Translations under genes and position numbers: made by a program
Shown here: in pieces, positions 26,210 to 36,620 of the stretch
Position numbering within the stretch: position 1 is the first letter of the stretch
Layout: every line of letters begins with the position of its first letter
Assembly (NCBI GenBank): GCA_028045305.1
Contig: JAOFTV010000001.1
Location: forward strand, 184,355 to 248,354
Direction of reading: 5' to 3'
Length of the DNA: 64,000 bases
Source of the DNA: Opitutales bacterium
GTDB lineage: Bacteria; Verrucomicrobiota; Verrucomicrobiia; Opitutales; Seribacteraceae
Notes under the pieces: generated by a model
What the model was told of the DNA's origin: nothing
The model's input: only the letters and a program-made list of their open reading frames with translations
Databases searched by the model: none

Positions 26210-27504
26210 CTGAAGAAGAAAAAGAATTAATACTCGGGTATCTGGACGATCGTCTTTCAGCCTCTCAATTTGATTCCTTACAAACCTTGTTGAGAGAAAA
26301 TAAGGATGCCCGTTCTTTTCTTTTAGATTTGGGCACGATTGATACCAAGCTGGATGATTTCAGTTTATCTGTTGATGAAGAGGACAAAGCTTCACGACTT
26401 ATTTCTTTTTCTTGGCGTGAATATGCTTGGTCAGCTACAGCCTGTTTGCTGATTCTTTTTTTGTGTTCATCGGGATACTTTCTTTTTTCAGAACCTAAAA
26501 TTGCCACTATTCAGTCATGCGAAGATGCAGCCTGGGAAAGTGATTTACCCACGACTCCAGGATCTGAGCTTATTCCTGGCACTTTGAAACTTCGCACGGG
26601 TCTGGCATCCATAGAACTTCGATCTGGAGTCAGTTTTGTTTTGGAGGGTCCGGCAGAAGTTGAGCTCATCTCTGTAATGAAAACCCGGTTGGTTGCAGGT
26701 ATGGTCATGGTGGAGGTTCCTGAACAAGCTATTGGTTTTGTGCTGGAAACACCGGATGGTTACGCGATTGATTACGGTACTAGTTTTGCTGTAGTCGTAG
26801 ATCCGAAAAAAAATGTTTCCTCATTTGAGGTTATAGATGGTGAAATTGGGGTGCATCATCCAGAAAGCGGGTCAGAAGTCCGTTTGGTTGATAACCAAAC
26901 TATATCGATTGAAAAGGGAATTGTATCTCCCATGAAAGAAGGAGAAGGCGAAAAAAAGATACCTGCTAGTGCTGAGATAAAAAGAGTTTTTGCAGGTAGG
27001 AACTCAACCAGTATTATTCGTAACGATCAGCGTGACCTTTACTTGTCCAGTGATGTTTTGTTAGTCAAAAGTACCGATATTCTTCCTTCTTTTGACCGTC
27101 GGGCATTACTTGAATTCGACATAAGTGAAGTCGATCTTACCCAATATAAAAAGATTCGCCTTAGCCTCAATTTAGTCCCAGCCAATGGATTACGTTCCCA
27201 CCTTCCTGAAGAAAATATCTTTGCGATATATGGGATTAAGCAACCCTGGGGAGAAGGCTTGCTCTGGGCAGAAGCTCCTCAAATTGAACAGGCAGAAAAA
27301 TTAGGAACCTTTTCCATACCCCGGAGTAAACAGTTCGGAAATTATGGAATTGAGAATGATGCATTAAAAAAGTTCGTACAATCAGGGCATGGTAAATTAT
27401 TGATTGTCCGCGAAACTTTTGAAACTCGTCCATCAGGAATGATTCACGCCTTTGCTAATCACAATCATCCATACTACGCGCCACCAGTATTGGAGTTTTA
27501 TTAA
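26206..27504 (+). CDS. FecR-type anti-sigma factor with C-terminal DNRLRE-like domain
   Basis: A 432-residue membrane protein. Residues 1-70 are a cytoplasmic anti-sigma region, one transmembrane helix lies at ~73-95, and a FecR domain follows (~125-225; SGVSFVLEGPAEVEL, ETPDGYAIDYGTSFAV). The C-terminal ~170 residues look like a DNRLRE/CBM96-type beta domain (LPSFDRRALLEFDIS near 285, then FVQSGHGKLLIVRE and HNHPYYAPPVLEFY at the end). It would hold the ECF sigma factor until a periplasmic signal, perhaps a carbohydrate, is sensed. It overlaps the sigma gene by 4 bp and is 12 bp from the PSD1 gene. Confidence 0.85.
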   Translation: MTEEEKELILGYLDDRLSASQFDSLQTLLRENKDARSFLLDLGTIDTKLDDFSLSVDEEDKASRLISFSWREYAWSATACLLILFLCSSGYFLFSEPKIATIQSCEDAAWESDLPTTPGSELIPGTLKLRTGLASIELRSGVSFVLEGPAEVELISVMKTRLVAGMVMVEVPEQAIGFVLETPDGYAIDYGTSFAVVVDPKKNVSSFEVIDGEIGVHHPESGSEVRLVDNQTISIEKGIVSPMKEGEGEKKIPASAEIKRVFAGRNSTSIIRNDQRDLYLSSDVLLVKSTDILPSFDRRALLEFDISEVDLTQYKKIRLSLNLVPANGLRSHLPEENIFAIYGIKQPWGEGLLWAEAPQIEQAEKLGTFSIPRSKQFGNYGIENDALKKFVQSGHGKLLIVRETFETRPSGMIHAFANHNHPYYAPPVLEFY

Positions 27505-27516
27505 AAGTCCAAAGTA

Positions 27517-30500
27517 ATGAGAAGATTTTTTCAATGGGTTCTTGTTATCTGCTTTGTTTCATTTCCCTGTTTGTTCGGGGAGGAGCAGAAATTAAAGTTT
27601 AATCGGGACATTCGTCCCATTCTCTCTGATGCTTGTTTTCATTGCCACGGTCCGGATGTAGCGGACCGGCAGGGTGGTTTACGATTGGACCTTGAGGAAT
27701 TTTCTCAAAAACCAGGCAAGTCTGGTTTTTCGGCTATCGTGCCCGGAGATTTGGAAGAAAGTGAAATGATCTTTCGTATCCATTTGCCTGAGGACGATGA
27801 GGAACACATGCCTCCTTTAGGTAGCGAGAAATCGATTACCCCTGAACAAAAGAAAGTCTTGGAAAGATGGATCAAGGAAGGTGCTAAGTATGAAAAACAT
27901 TGGTCTTTTGAAAAACCAATAAGACCGGGCGTTCCAGCTGGTGTAGCTGAGCATCCGGTGGACTCATTTATTTTGAGAAAGTTACAGAGCGAGGGAATGA
28001 CCCTGAATCAACCAGCAGACAAGGAGACTTTGTTGCGCCGCGCCAGTCTGGACCTTATTGGCCTACCGCCAACGGTTAAGGAAATCGATTCATTTTTAAC
28101 GGATGATTCTGAGTCTGCATACGAGCAACAACTCGACCGTCTATTGGAATCGAAGCATTTTGGCGAGCGGATGGCTCTGGAATGGTTGGACTTAGCCCGA
28201 TACGCAGACAGCAATGGATTCCAGAGTGATGGAAGCCGGGATATCTGGATGTGGCGGGAGTGGTTGATTGGTGCATTTAACCGTAACCTTCCTTTTGATC
28301 AATTTACCATTGAGCAATTAGCCGGGGATCTCTTGCCCAACCCATCGGAAGACCAAGTTGTCGCAACTGGCTTCAATCGTAATCATCGGCTTAATGGGGA
28401 AGGGGGAAGAATTGAGGAAGAGTGGTTTGTGGAGACTGTGATCGACAGAGTGGAAACAACTGGGTCAACCTGGATGGCACTCACCTTAACTTGTGCCCGT
28501 TGCCATGATCACAAGTACGATCCCATTTCCCAGCAGGAATTCTATGAACTCTTTGCTTTTTTTAATTCAGTGGAAGAAACGGGTGTTCTTCACCCAAAAG
28601 GCAAGTTTGGAGTCAACACCCCACCAATTTTGAAAGTACTCAATGAGGAGCAAAAGCAGAGGAAAGTGAATTTACAAAAATCAATTCAACAAGCGGAAGT
28701 TGCCGTCAAGGAAGCTGAGGGAAGTATGGATTCTGCTTTTGAGGAATGGAAAAAAACAGAGCGAAGGAAAGTCCTGGAGGGAAAACAGGAAAACTTATGG
28801 TCCCCATTTGAGGACAAATCTGCTATTTCCAAGCTTGGGAGTAAGATAGGTAAACAAGCGGATGGTTCCTTGCTCGTAGGAGGCAAAAACCCGCAAGGGG
28901 ATGTTTACCATCTGAACGGAAATCTCAACCTTTCTCATGTTGGCGCTTTGCGTTTGGAAGTACTACGGGATGAGACTCTTCCCTCTGGGGGGCCGGGCCG
29001 GGCAGGTAATGGAAATTTTGTACTCACTGGAATTGAGACAAAATTTATATTCGAGGATCAGGAAAAAAAGCCCGTTTTTATCGAATGGGATCGTGCCAAA
29101 GCAGATTATTCACAACCCAAATGGCCGGTTGAAAATATTCTTAAAAATGCCAAACACTTAAACAGGGCCAATGCATCCGGGTGGGCGATTGGTACGTTTG
29201 AAGAAAAAAACCGTGTGCCTAGAGAAGCAATCTTTTTAGCTAAAAAGCCGGTGGCTGTGCCCAAGGGAGCTAGCTTACAAGTTTCCCTCTATCATAAGTC
29301 CAAATATTCGGATCATAACATTGGTAAATTTAGGATCTCATTGGCCTCTCAAAATTACGCGGATTTAAATCAGAAATTTATGCTTCCATCCCATTTGGTT
29401 TCTTTACTTGATTCATCGGTCGAGAATTCATCAGTGGATCAAAAAGTTCTCAAAAAGCATTTTCGGGAAAATACCCAGACTCCATTAAAAGTTGCTGAGA
29501 TAGAGGTTAAGAGGGCTAGAGAGAAGTTTAATCAATTTATGGATAAGGTTCCTTCTACCTTGGTCATGCAGGAAAGAAAAACTCGGCGGGACGCTCATAT
29601 TTTGCACCGGGGAGAATACGATCAAAAGAGAGAAAAAGTGGGTAGGGCATTACCAGCGGCATTGCCTCCATTACCCAATGGTGCCCCTATGAACCGCTTG
29701 GGCTTTGCTCAGTGGTTGGTGACTGGTGAACATCCACTCACGGCTCGGGTCTGGGTCAATCGTTTATGGGAGAGACTTTTTGGTGTGGGGATCGTAAAGA
29801 CTTCCGAAGACTTTGGTTCGCAGGTTGAATGGCCGTCCCATCCAAATCTTCTCGATTGGTTGGCCGTTGAATTTGTTCAACCCACTGCTTTACCAAATCT
29901 AAACGGGATTTCTGCTCAGTCATGGGATATGAAAGCGATGATCAAATTCATTATGCTGAGCAAGACCTACCAGCAGAGTTCCTCTGCCATGGAAAGTCTT
30001 TACCAGAAGGATCCTGATAACCGTCTACTCGCCCGTGGTCCACGTTTGAGATTGCCCGCAGAAATTATTCGGGACCAGGCACTCGCTGCCAGTGGTCTGC
30101 TTGTGGCAAAGATTGGTGGACCCAGTTCCCGGCCCTACATGCCCGAGAAAGTATGGGATGAAACCAGTACCTTTGGAAATATGCTCAATTATAAAGCAGA
30201 TCAGGGGGACGGGTTGTATCGGCGCAGTATTTATACAATTTGGAAACGCACCGCAGCCCCGCCCTCCATGCTTCTTTTCGATGCTCCCAATCGTGAAATT
30301 TGTATGCCTACGCGTTCACGAACCAATACCCCTCTTCAAGCATTGGCTTTACTGAATGAAGTTACTTATGTGGAAGCAGCCCGTGCACTCGCAGAGAAAA
30401 TGTTGAGTATTGAATCAACCAAAAATTCCGAAGACAGATTGATTTTAGGTTATAGGTTGGCCACTGGTAGTTCGCCAAATGCGGAGACTTTATCCATTTT

Positions 30501-30678
30501 ACAAGATGGGCTTAATAAAAGACGAAAGAGGTTCTTGGAAAACCCAGAAGCAGCAAAGAGTTTAATCAACCAAGGATCTTCGACCCCTCCGTCGGATATG
30601 GATGAAGTCGAATTAGCAGCCTACACCAGCACGGCTAATATTTTGCTGAACCTTGACCGTGTAATCATGAAAAACTGA
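27517..30678 (+). CDS. PSCyt1-DUF1549-DUF1553 secreted cytochrome-like protein
   Basis: A 1053-residue exported protein with a signal peptide (1-21). The cytochrome c-like domain has heme site CFHCH at 40-44. DUF1549 follows with [15 protein letters not shown] and [25 protein letters not shown] and a second [11 protein letters not shown] motif near 328. A central charged/beta region without LamG (~370-690) precedes DUF1553 at the C-terminus ([32 protein letters not shown]). It is probably periplasmic or surface-located and may transfer electrons during carbohydrate oxidation; function is not experimentally known to me. DUF1501 follows after 8 bp, as in the paralogous pair at 11826-17005. Confidence 0.9.
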   Translation: MRRFFQWVLVICFVSFPCLFGEEQKLKFNRDIRPILSDACFHCHGPDVADRQGGLRLDLEEFSQKPGKSGFSAIVPGDLEESEMIFRIHLPEDDEEHMPPLGSEKSITPEQKKVLERWIKEGAKYEKHWSFEKPIRPGVPAGVAEHPVDSFILRKLQSEGMTLNQPADKETLLRRASLDLIGLPPTVKEIDSFLTDDSESAYEQQLDRLLESKHFGERMALEWLDLARYADSNGFQSDGSRDIWMWREWLIGAFNRNLPFDQFTIEQLAGDLLPNPSEDQVVATGFNRNHRLNGEGGRIEEEWFVETVIDRVETTGSTWMALTLTCARCHDHKYDPISQQEFYELFAFFNSVEETGVLHPKGKFGVNTPPILKVLNEEQKQRKVNLQKSIQQAEVAVKEAEGSMDSAFEEWKKTERRKVLEGKQENLWSPFEDKSAISKLGSKIGKQADGSLLVGGKNPQGDVYHLNGNLNLSHVGALRLEVLRDETLPSGGPGRAGNGNFVLTGIETKFIFEDQEKKPVFIEWDRAKADYSQPKWPVENILKNAKHLNRANASGWAIGTFEEKNRVPREAIFLAKKPVAVPKGASLQVSLYHKSKYSDHNIGKFRISLASQNYADLNQKFMLPSHLVSLLDSSVENSSVDQKVLKKHFRENTQTPLKVAEIEVKRAREKFNQFMDKVPSTLVMQERKTRRDAHILHRGEYDQKREKVGRALPAALPPLPNGAPMNRLGFAQWLVTGEHPLTARVWVNRLWERLFGVGIVKTSEDFGSQVEWPSHPNLLDWLAVEFVQPTALPNLNGISAQSWDMKAMIKFIMLSKTYQQSSSAMESLYQKDPDNRLLARGPRLRLPAEIIRDQALAASGLLVAKIGGPSSRPYMPEKVWDETSTFGNMLNYKADQGDGLYRRSIYTIWKRTAAPPSMLLFDAPNREICMPTRSRTNTPLQALALLNEVTYVEAARALAEKMLSIESTKNSEDRLILGYRLATGSSPNAETLSILQDGLNKRRKRFLENPEAAKSLINQGSSTPPSDMDEVELAAYTSTANILLNLDRVIMKN

Positions 30679-30686
30679 GAATAAAT

Positions 30687-32162
30687 ATGAATACATTTTC
30701 ACAATTACTTGTACAAAAACCAGGTAGCTTAGCGGCTCAGGACTTTTTAAACCGCAGGATCTTTTTGCGCAATGGAGCGGCTGCTCTAAGTGCGGCCGCC
30801 CTTGCCGGTTTACTTCCCAAGGGAGCACAGGCTTCACCCCTTTCATCAATCGGTTCTTTTCCCAATTTTGCTCCCAAGGCGAAGCGGGTGATCTATCTAT
30901 TTCAGTCGGGTGCACCCTCCCAAATGGATTTATTTGATCCCAAGCCGATGATGGAAAAGGAGCGGGGTAATGATCTTCCTGAATCGATACGCAAAGGACA
31001 AAGGCTAACCACGATGACCTCGGGTCAGAAGAGTTTCCCAATTGCACCAAGTATTTTCAAGTTTGCCCAGCATGGTCAGTCTGGCCAGTGGATGAGTGAA
31101 CTACTGCCTCATTTATCAAAGAAAGCAGATGAGCTTTGTTTCATTAAGTCGATGCACACGGAAGCGATAAATCATGACCCCGCAATGACCTTTTTCCAGA
31201 CGGGACATCAGCTTGCGGGCCGGCCAAGTTTTGGTTCATGGGTGAGCTACGGGCTGGGTGCATCCAATCAGGATTTACCCTCCTATGTGGTTTTAACTTC
31301 ATTCGGTAGCGGTCGACCCAGTTGCCAGCCTCTTTATGACCGCCTCTGGGGTGCCGGGTTTTTACCTACCCGTTATCAGGGGGTTAAGTTTCGCAACAGT
31401 GGAGATGCGGTGTTGTATCTATCTGATCCTCCGGGGATAGACCGTGCAATGAGAAGGGGCATACTCGATGATTTGGCCAAGCTCAACCGAATGGACCACA
31501 AAGTGGTGGGGGATCCCGATATTGACGCCCGTATTTCCCAATACGAGATGGCCTTTCGAATGCAGGCAAGTGTGCCTGACTTACTGGACTTTTCAACGGA
31601 GCCTGAAAGTGCAATTAATCAGTATGGACCGGATGTCCGTAAGCCCGGTTCCTATGCCGCAAATTGCCTGCTTGCCCGACGCATGGCCGAGCGGGATGTC
31701 CGCTGCATTCAATTGTTCCATATGGGCTGGGATCAACACGGCAACCTACCCAAGCAGATTCGTGGTCAATGCCGCGATGTGGACCAGCCTACGGCTGCTT
31801 TGATTTCCGACCTTAAGCAAAGAGGCTTACTGGATGATACCTTAATTGTATGGGGCGGCGAGTTTGGCCGTACGATATATTCTCAGGGTGCATTGACAGA
31901 AAACAATTATGGTCGTGATCATCATCCTAGGTGCTTCACCATGATGCTTGCAGGAGCTGGGGTGAAGAAAGGATTTTCTTATGGAGCAACTGATGATTTT
32001 TCCTACAATATTACAAACGACCCTGTCCATGTGCATGATCTTAACGCCACGATCCTTCACCTGATGGGCGTGGATCACAAAAAGCTTACCTATAAGTTTC
32101 AGGGCAGGGATTACCGGCTGACCGATGTTCATGGACATGTGGTCAAAAACATACTTTCTTAA
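30687..32162 (+). CDS. DUF1501 Tat-exported sulfatase-fold protein
   Basis: A 491-residue DUF1501 protein with a twin-arginine leader ([20 protein letters not shown] at ~20-39). The body has the same landmarks as the paralogue at 11826: [57 protein letters not shown], and [41 protein letters not shown] in the last 40 residues. Partner of the upstream PSD1 protein by conserved gene order. Together with the following FAD oxidoreductase (11 bp gap) it forms a continuous transcription unit starting at the ECF sigma gene. Confidence 0.9.
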   Translation: MNTFSQLLVQKPGSLAAQDFLNRRIFLRNGAAALSAAALAGLLPKGAQASPLSSIGSFPNFAPKAKRVIYLFQSGAPSQMDLFDPKPMMEKERGNDLPESIRKGQRLTTMTSGQKSFPIAPSIFKFAQHGQSGQWMSELLPHLSKKADELCFIKSMHTEAINHDPAMTFFQTGHQLAGRPSFGSWVSYGLGASNQDLPSYVVLTSFGSGRPSCQPLYDRLWGAGFLPTRYQGVKFRNSGDAVLYLSDPPGIDRAMRRGILDDLAKLNRMDHKVVGDPDIDARISQYEMAFRMQASVPDLLDFSTEPESAINQYGPDVRKPGSYAANCLLARRMAERDVRCIQLFHMGWDQHGNLPKQIRGQCRDVDQPTAALISDLKQRGLLDDTLIVWGGEFGRTIYSQGALTENNYGRDHHPRCFTMMLAGAGVKKGFSYGATDDFSYNITNDPVHVHDLNATILHLMGVDHKKLTYKFQGRDYRLTDVHGHVVKNILS

Positions 32163-32173
32163 AAATTAAAATC

Positions 32174-34042
32174 ATGAATCAACATTCAAAAAGACGTGAA
32201 TTTCTTCGGGTGATTGGTGGGGTAGGGATTACTTCCATGTTTGCTCCCAATTATGTAATTGGGGCAAAGCCAAGTAGTGCTCTGAGTCGCTCAGGAGTTT
32301 TCCTCGAGGCATCATCCTTTGCCAAAACTGGCGGATGGAAAATTGATACCCAGCATTATTTACAAATGGGAGGAAATTATTTACTCGCTCATGGGATGGG
32401 CAAACCCGTCGAAGATGCGCAGACTACCATTGATTTACCCAGTGCGGGGAAATGGAATGTCTGGGTAAGAAACCGGGACTGGTGTAAAGGCGACTGGCAG
32501 TCTCCCGGGCGGTTTGAGGTGATGGTCGAAGGAAAGTCGTTGGAGGTAACCTTCGGCGAAGCTGATGAATCCTGGCATTGGCAATCCGGAGGAAGTGTGG
32601 AAATTGCCAAGGCTGGTAAAACCAAAGTCTCTCTGCGTGACCTTACTGGATTTGATGGCCGTTGTGATGCTATTTATTTCACCCAAGAATCAGATCCTCA
32701 ATTACCCGGGGATGACCTTAAGGAATTATCGGACTGGAAAGATGAAGTCAGTGGGCGGTCAAAGGAAAAGGTAGAGGAACTTTCTTTTGATGTCGTGATC
32801 GTTGGAGGAGGCATGTCCGGTTGTGGTGCCGCTTTGGCTGCTCGGTCGCAGGGGCTTAAAGTAGCCCTAATCCAGGATCGTCCCTTATTTGGGGGAAATG
32901 CGAGTGAAGAGGTACGAGTACATTCTTTGGGTATTCATGGTTACGGTACCAAAATCTTAAAAAAGATAGATACCGCTCATTATCCCAATGGCCATGCTAA
33001 GGCAAAAAATGATCAGGAAAAGCGGGAACAGGCCATGGCTCAATCTGGCGTTGATCTTTTTGCTCATCACCTTGCCTGTGGTCTGGAAAAGGATGGTAAT
33101 CAAATTGTAAGTGTTGAAGCTAGGGAAGTTAATTCGGGCCGGATTAAACGATTTAGTGCCCCTTCTTTTATTGATGCCACTGGAGATGGCTGGCTAGGCT
33201 ATTGGGCAGGTGCGGATTATCGCTACGGCCGGGAGGCTGCCTCTGAGCACAATGAGGGGTGGGATAAGTATGGAGACCTGTGGAGTCCTGAAAAACCAGA
33301 CAATCGGGTAATGGGGACAAGCGTGCTTTGGAACAGTGTACGTTCCAAGACCAAACAGGATTTCCCCAAGGTTCCTTGGGCTTTACCCGTGGCAGGAAAT
33401 CATGCTGCGATTAATGGGGAATGGTACTGGGAATATTCAGAGAATAAGTTAAATCAAATTGATGATGCAGAGGCGATTCGGGATCACATGTTGCGGGCTA
33501 TTTTCGGAAGTTTTTCCAATGCCAAGAAAAACCCCAAATATGCGCCTAATCGTTTGGCATGGGTGGCTTATGTCGGAGGGAAGCGTGAATCCCGGAGGAT
33601 CATGGGTGATCATATTTATGACATGCATGATGCGGTCGAACGCAGAGAATTTTCGGATGCCGTGGTCGTTGAGAAAAGAGAGGTGGATGGTCATTTTCAG
33701 CGAAAACTAAAGGGCTCAAAGCAGGATTTTCTATCTGCTGCTATGTTTCGACATACCGGTGGTCACTATTACATCCCTTTTCGTAGTTTTTATTCTAGGA
33801 ATCTTTCCAACCTAATGATGGCGGGTCGTTGTTTTAGTTGCACTCATGTCGGACTTTGCGGCCCTCGGGTGATGAATACCTGTGGGCAAATGGGGATCGC
33901 TACAGGTTTTGCTGCAGCCTTGTGTAAAAAACATAATGCCAACCCCCGAGAAATAGGAAAGTCTCATATATCGGAACTAAGAAAGTTAATTGGATTTGAT
34001 GGATCCAAACCTCTTGGTAATCCAAGTAAGCCCGGCCACTGA
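32174..34042 (+). CDS. Tat-exported FAD-dependent oxidoreductase with N-terminal beta domain
   Basis: A 622-residue flavoprotein. A Tat leader KRREFLRVIGGVGIT at ~6-20 is followed by about 150 residues resembling a carbohydrate-binding beta domain (FLEASSFAKTGGWKID, GKWNVWVRNRDW, VSLRDLTGFDGRCDAIYF). A pfam12831-type FAD oxidoreductase follows: VVIVGGGMSGCGAALAAR with GGGMSG at 211-216, FIDATGDGWLGYWAGADYRYGRE near 333, and a C-terminal NLMMAGRCFSCTHVGLCGPRVMNTCGQMGIATG FAD-binding block. It probably oxidises a sugar-like substrate in the periplasm. The next gene, 7 bp on, encodes a membrane protein with an ApbE-type flavinylation motif, its likely electron acceptor. A shorter paralogue lies at 42590. 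Confidence 0.87.
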   Translation: MNQHSKRREFLRVIGGVGITSMFAPNYVIGAKPSSALSRSGVFLEASSFAKTGGWKIDTQHYLQMGGNYLLAHGMGKPVEDAQTTIDLPSAGKWNVWVRNRDWCKGDWQSPGRFEVMVEGKSLEVTFGEADESWHWQSGGSVEIAKAGKTKVSLRDLTGFDGRCDAIYFTQESDPQLPGDDLKELSDWKDEVSGRSKEKVEELSFDVVIVGGGMSGCGAALAARSQGLKVALIQDRPLFGGNASEEVRVHSLGIHGYGTKILKKIDTAHYPNGHAKAKNDQEKREQAMAQSGVDLFAHHLACGLEKDGNQIVSVEAREVNSGRIKRFSAPSFIDATGDGWLGYWAGADYRYGREAASEHNEGWDKYGDLWSPEKPDNRVMGTSVLWNSVRSKTKQDFPKVPWALPVAGNHAAINGEWYWEYSENKLNQIDDAEAIRDHMLRAIFGSFSNAKKNPKYAPNRLAWVAYVGGKRESRRIMGDHIYDMHDAVERREFSDAVVVEKREVDGHFQRKLKGSKQDFLSAAMFRHTGGHYYIPFRSFYSRNLSNLMMAGRCFSCTHVGLCGPRVMNTCGQMGIATGFAAALCKKHNANPREIGKSHISELRKLIGFDGSKPLGNPSKPGH

Positions 34043-34049
34043 TGGGTGA

Positions 34050-35030
34050 ATGAGGCATTTAGTAAATTTTGGCCTGCTCTTTAGCTTTCTTGCCCTGGCT
34101 ATTACGGGCGGGTGGGCTTACTTTCGCCCTTTTTCCCTTACAGCTACACAGGTTCATTTGCTTGCAGGCTTTATCACTCTGGCTCTAGTGGTTTTGCACT
34201 TGTCCGCCCGCCTTCCTTACTTTCGTAACCGAACAAATAAAGGGCATGGTAGGGATAAGTTTCGCAAACAACTGCTTATTTTACTGATTCTATTTGGAGG
34301 TCTGCTCTATGCAGCGGTTGAAAATATTCCTCCCGTTTCCTGGTTGATTGATGGGAGTTATGAGTCTCGGAACCGAGCGGAGATCGTTCGATCTTCGAGC
34401 CTGGCCGCTTTTTCTAAACCAGCACCTCATCGAAAATTGATTATTCGTGATTGCCGTGAGAAAAACTCTTCGGGTTTATCTGTTCTACTTCATTTCCCAG
34501 AAAACCTGAAGACCATGCCATCGGTTGCGGTTTGGGCGGAGAGCACTACTGGGTCGATGATCGAGACCCTGTATTTAGAGCAATCCCTCGCCTATTCTCC
34601 TACTCCTTTGTGGGAAGATTACCGGACTGAGAGGCACCACATTCTGCCCCTGTGGCGTCACCGCTATACCTTGATTTCTGGAATCGCTCCATCGGGGGAT
34701 GTGGACTCCACCTCCGGCGCCACCCAGTCTCACCAATACGCACTGGATCCTTATTTAGTGAAGGGTCAGGAGAAGGAATTTGTACTCTGTGTCGAAATTA
34801 ATGCACCTTTTGATTCCAACCCAAGCTTTCCTGATAAATTATTGGGTCAACCCTCTTTGATCTACACCTGTTTGATCGAAGTGGACCGTGATGATCCTTA
34901 CTACCTTCTCGAACTAACCGGGCATGGGGGAGGCGATGCCATCGAAACCGGTAACTTTCAATATGATTTTGATGGGATTGGATCTGCTCTATACCTGCGA
35001 GATCTTTTTCTCACTAAGGTTGAGAAATGA
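34050..35030 (+). CDS. Membrane DUF4405/DUF2271-like protein with flavinylation motif DxxSGAT
   Basis: A 326-residue membrane protein. The N-terminal part has three hydrophobic helices (~6-28, 33-53, 73-91). Helix two has H36 and H50 in HLLAGFxxxALVVLH, a DUF4405-like arrangement suited to binding heme b. The C-terminal periplasmic part resembles DUF2271 and contains D219-x-x-S-G-A-T225, the acceptor motif for covalent FMN attachment by ApbE (as in NqrC/RnfG, SGAT). It ends with GQPSLIY...DDPYYLLELTG shared with the paralogue at 41621. Likely role: accept electrons from the Tat-exported FAD oxidoreductase encoded 7 bp upstream and pass them via heme into the membrane. Function is inferred. 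Confidence 0.75.
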   Translation: MRHLVNFGLLFSFLALAITGGWAYFRPFSLTATQVHLLAGFITLALVVLHLSARLPYFRNRTNKGHGRDKFRKQLLILLILFGGLLYAAVENIPPVSWLIDGSYESRNRAEIVRSSSLAAFSKPAPHRKLIIRDCREKNSSGLSVLLHFPENLKTMPSVAVWAESTTGSMIETLYLEQSLAYSPTPLWEDYRTERHHILPLWRHRYTLISGIAPSGDVDSTSGATQSHQYALDPYLVKGQEKEFVLCVEINAPFDSNPSFPDKLLGQPSLIYTCLIEVDRDDPYYLLELTGHGGGDAIETGNFQYDFDGIGSALYLRDLFLTKVEK

Positions 35031-35066
35031 ATTTACCTGTCCGTTTTTGCGGAGTTAAATAGGGAA

Positions 35067-36554
35067 ATGAAAATATCGATTTTACTAAGTATTTCTTTCC
35101 TGGCTGCCTGCTTTTTTACTTACGGTCAAAAGCCTTGGATCTTAGAGACAACTAAGCAATGGGATTCTGCCCTGATTAAACAAAAGGGGGTTTCCATAGA
35201 TGAAGGAGAGATTAGGCTTCAGAACAAATCCGGACAGGCAACGGTGAGGACTCCTAATTTCAAAAAGAAAAGATCGGTCAGTTCCCTCTTGCTTCGACAA
35301 TCTACAAGTTGGCAAAACTGGGATGCGGTTCCTCAGGTTGGTCCCAGTAATCTTCAGGATGCACCGGTATTCTTGGTAAAAGGACCCCAAGATTACTGGT
35401 TGTTCGGGCGTTATAAAAGAATCAATAAACAAGGTAAAAAATTTATTGCTCAGGATGCAACCCTTCCGGGGTTTGATATTCCTTTAAAAACTACTCCGCA
35501 TCCTAATCAGTTTAATGCTCCCGGTGGCTTAAAAAGAAACCTTCAGGGATATAATGCTTGGCAAAGTCGGGACATGATCAATTGGGTACACCATGGTTCA
35601 GTCACTCCTGCATTTGCTAGATGGACGACCACTGCTGAACAAGTGGGTGGGAAGACATACATTTATTATGACTTTCCCAATGATCAAGATCCTCATCTAT
35701 TCATTGACGATGACCTGACTGATGGTCTCCCCGGTAAAAATATGGGTATGGCTTTTGCCGACCCCTCCCATGGTTCCGACTGTGCTGTGATTCGTGATTT
35801 GGATGGAAAGTTTCATATTATTTATGAAGATTACAGCCCAATTAATGCCAGTAAGCATTCATGGGACTCTCCGTTGGCCGGGCATTCGGTAAGCCCCAAT
35901 GGTATGTATCCTTTTAAGATTTTACAGCCTGCTGTTGATCACCGAACCAAGCCAACCGGAAAGGTTGGAACCTACCAACATCCTCACTGGACAAAGGAGG
36001 ACCCCAAGAGATTTCCCTCAAATGTCGCTGAGTATGAAATTCACGAACCCCTACAAAATGCTTATGGTGACTGGGCTGCTATTTGCATAGGTGGCCAATA
36101 CTATTTGTTTGGAGATTATCATCCCGCTCATAAAAAAATACGCACGGCTTGGTTTACTTCTTCGGATATCAACAAGCCTTTCGAGTTTTGTGGAGAAATT
36201 GGCAATGGTCATCCTGATCCGGATATTGGCTTTGCCAATGGCACATTTTATTTAATCACTCAAACCAATGAAGATTATGTAAGCCCCGGTCCATGGGTGG
36301 AAAAAGTGGAAACCCGGGTAGGAGTGGACAAAACTGGTGACGGTTCGATTGACCAATGGAGTAAGTGGAGCGAAGTTAAGGAGAGTTATGATTATGTGCC
36401 GGGCTTTTCTAAACAGGTTAGCCGCGAACCTGCCCAACTTGACATTTCCTCACTCCCTGCCGGTCATTCTTTTCAAGTGGAACTCCGAATGACCGACAAA
36501 ACCAACAACGCTTCGTCTCCAGTTCTTGATGGACTTGAACTTTCCTTTTTGTAG
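35067..36554 (+). CDS. Secreted glycoside hydrolase-like protein (GH43/GH117-type propeller?)
   Basis: A 495-residue exported protein with a signal peptide (1-20, ending TYGQ). An N-terminal beta region is followed by repeated propeller-like motifs: DAPVFLVKGPQDYWLFGRYKR, YNAWQSRDMINWVHHG, GSDCAVIRDLDGKFHIIYEDYSP, CIGGQYYLFGDYHP, HPDPDIGFANGTFYLITQT. The 'S.D...W' and 'D..gkfy..Y' blade signatures resemble five-bladed glycosidases (GH43, GH32, GH117). The C-terminal ~80 residues form a beta sandwich. I cannot name the family or assign catalytic acids with certainty. It lies 36 bp after the DUF4405/DUF2271 gene in the same orientation. Confidence 0.6.
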   Translation: MKISILLSISFLAACFFTYGQKPWILETTKQWDSALIKQKGVSIDEGEIRLQNKSGQATVRTPNFKKKRSVSSLLLRQSTSWQNWDAVPQVGPSNLQDAPVFLVKGPQDYWLFGRYKRINKQGKKFIAQDATLPGFDIPLKTTPHPNQFNAPGGLKRNLQGYNAWQSRDMINWVHHGSVTPAFARWTTTAEQVGGKTYIYYDFPNDQDPHLFIDDDLTDGLPGKNMGMAFADPSHGSDCAVIRDLDGKFHIIYEDYSPINASKHSWDSPLAGHSVSPNGMYPFKILQPAVDHRTKPTGKVGTYQHPHWTKEDPKRFPSNVAEYEIHEPLQNAYGDWAAICIGGQYYLFGDYHPAHKKIRTAWFTSSDINKPFEFCGEIGNGHPDPDIGFANGTFYLITQTNEDYVSPGPWVEKVETRVGVDKTGDGSIDQWSKWSEVKESYDYVPGFSKQVSREPAQLDISSLPAGHSFQVELRMTDKTNNASSPVLDGLELSFL

Positions 36555-36620
36555 GTCGGTAAAGTTTACCAGGGCTTGCTCTTTTTAATAAGCTGTCATT
36601 GTGTAGGGGCAGGTAAAATT

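Noticed and set aside
30613-31050. 145-codon minus-strand frame
   Set aside because: Antisense to the start of a DUF1501 gene with an unmistakable Tat leader and family motifs.
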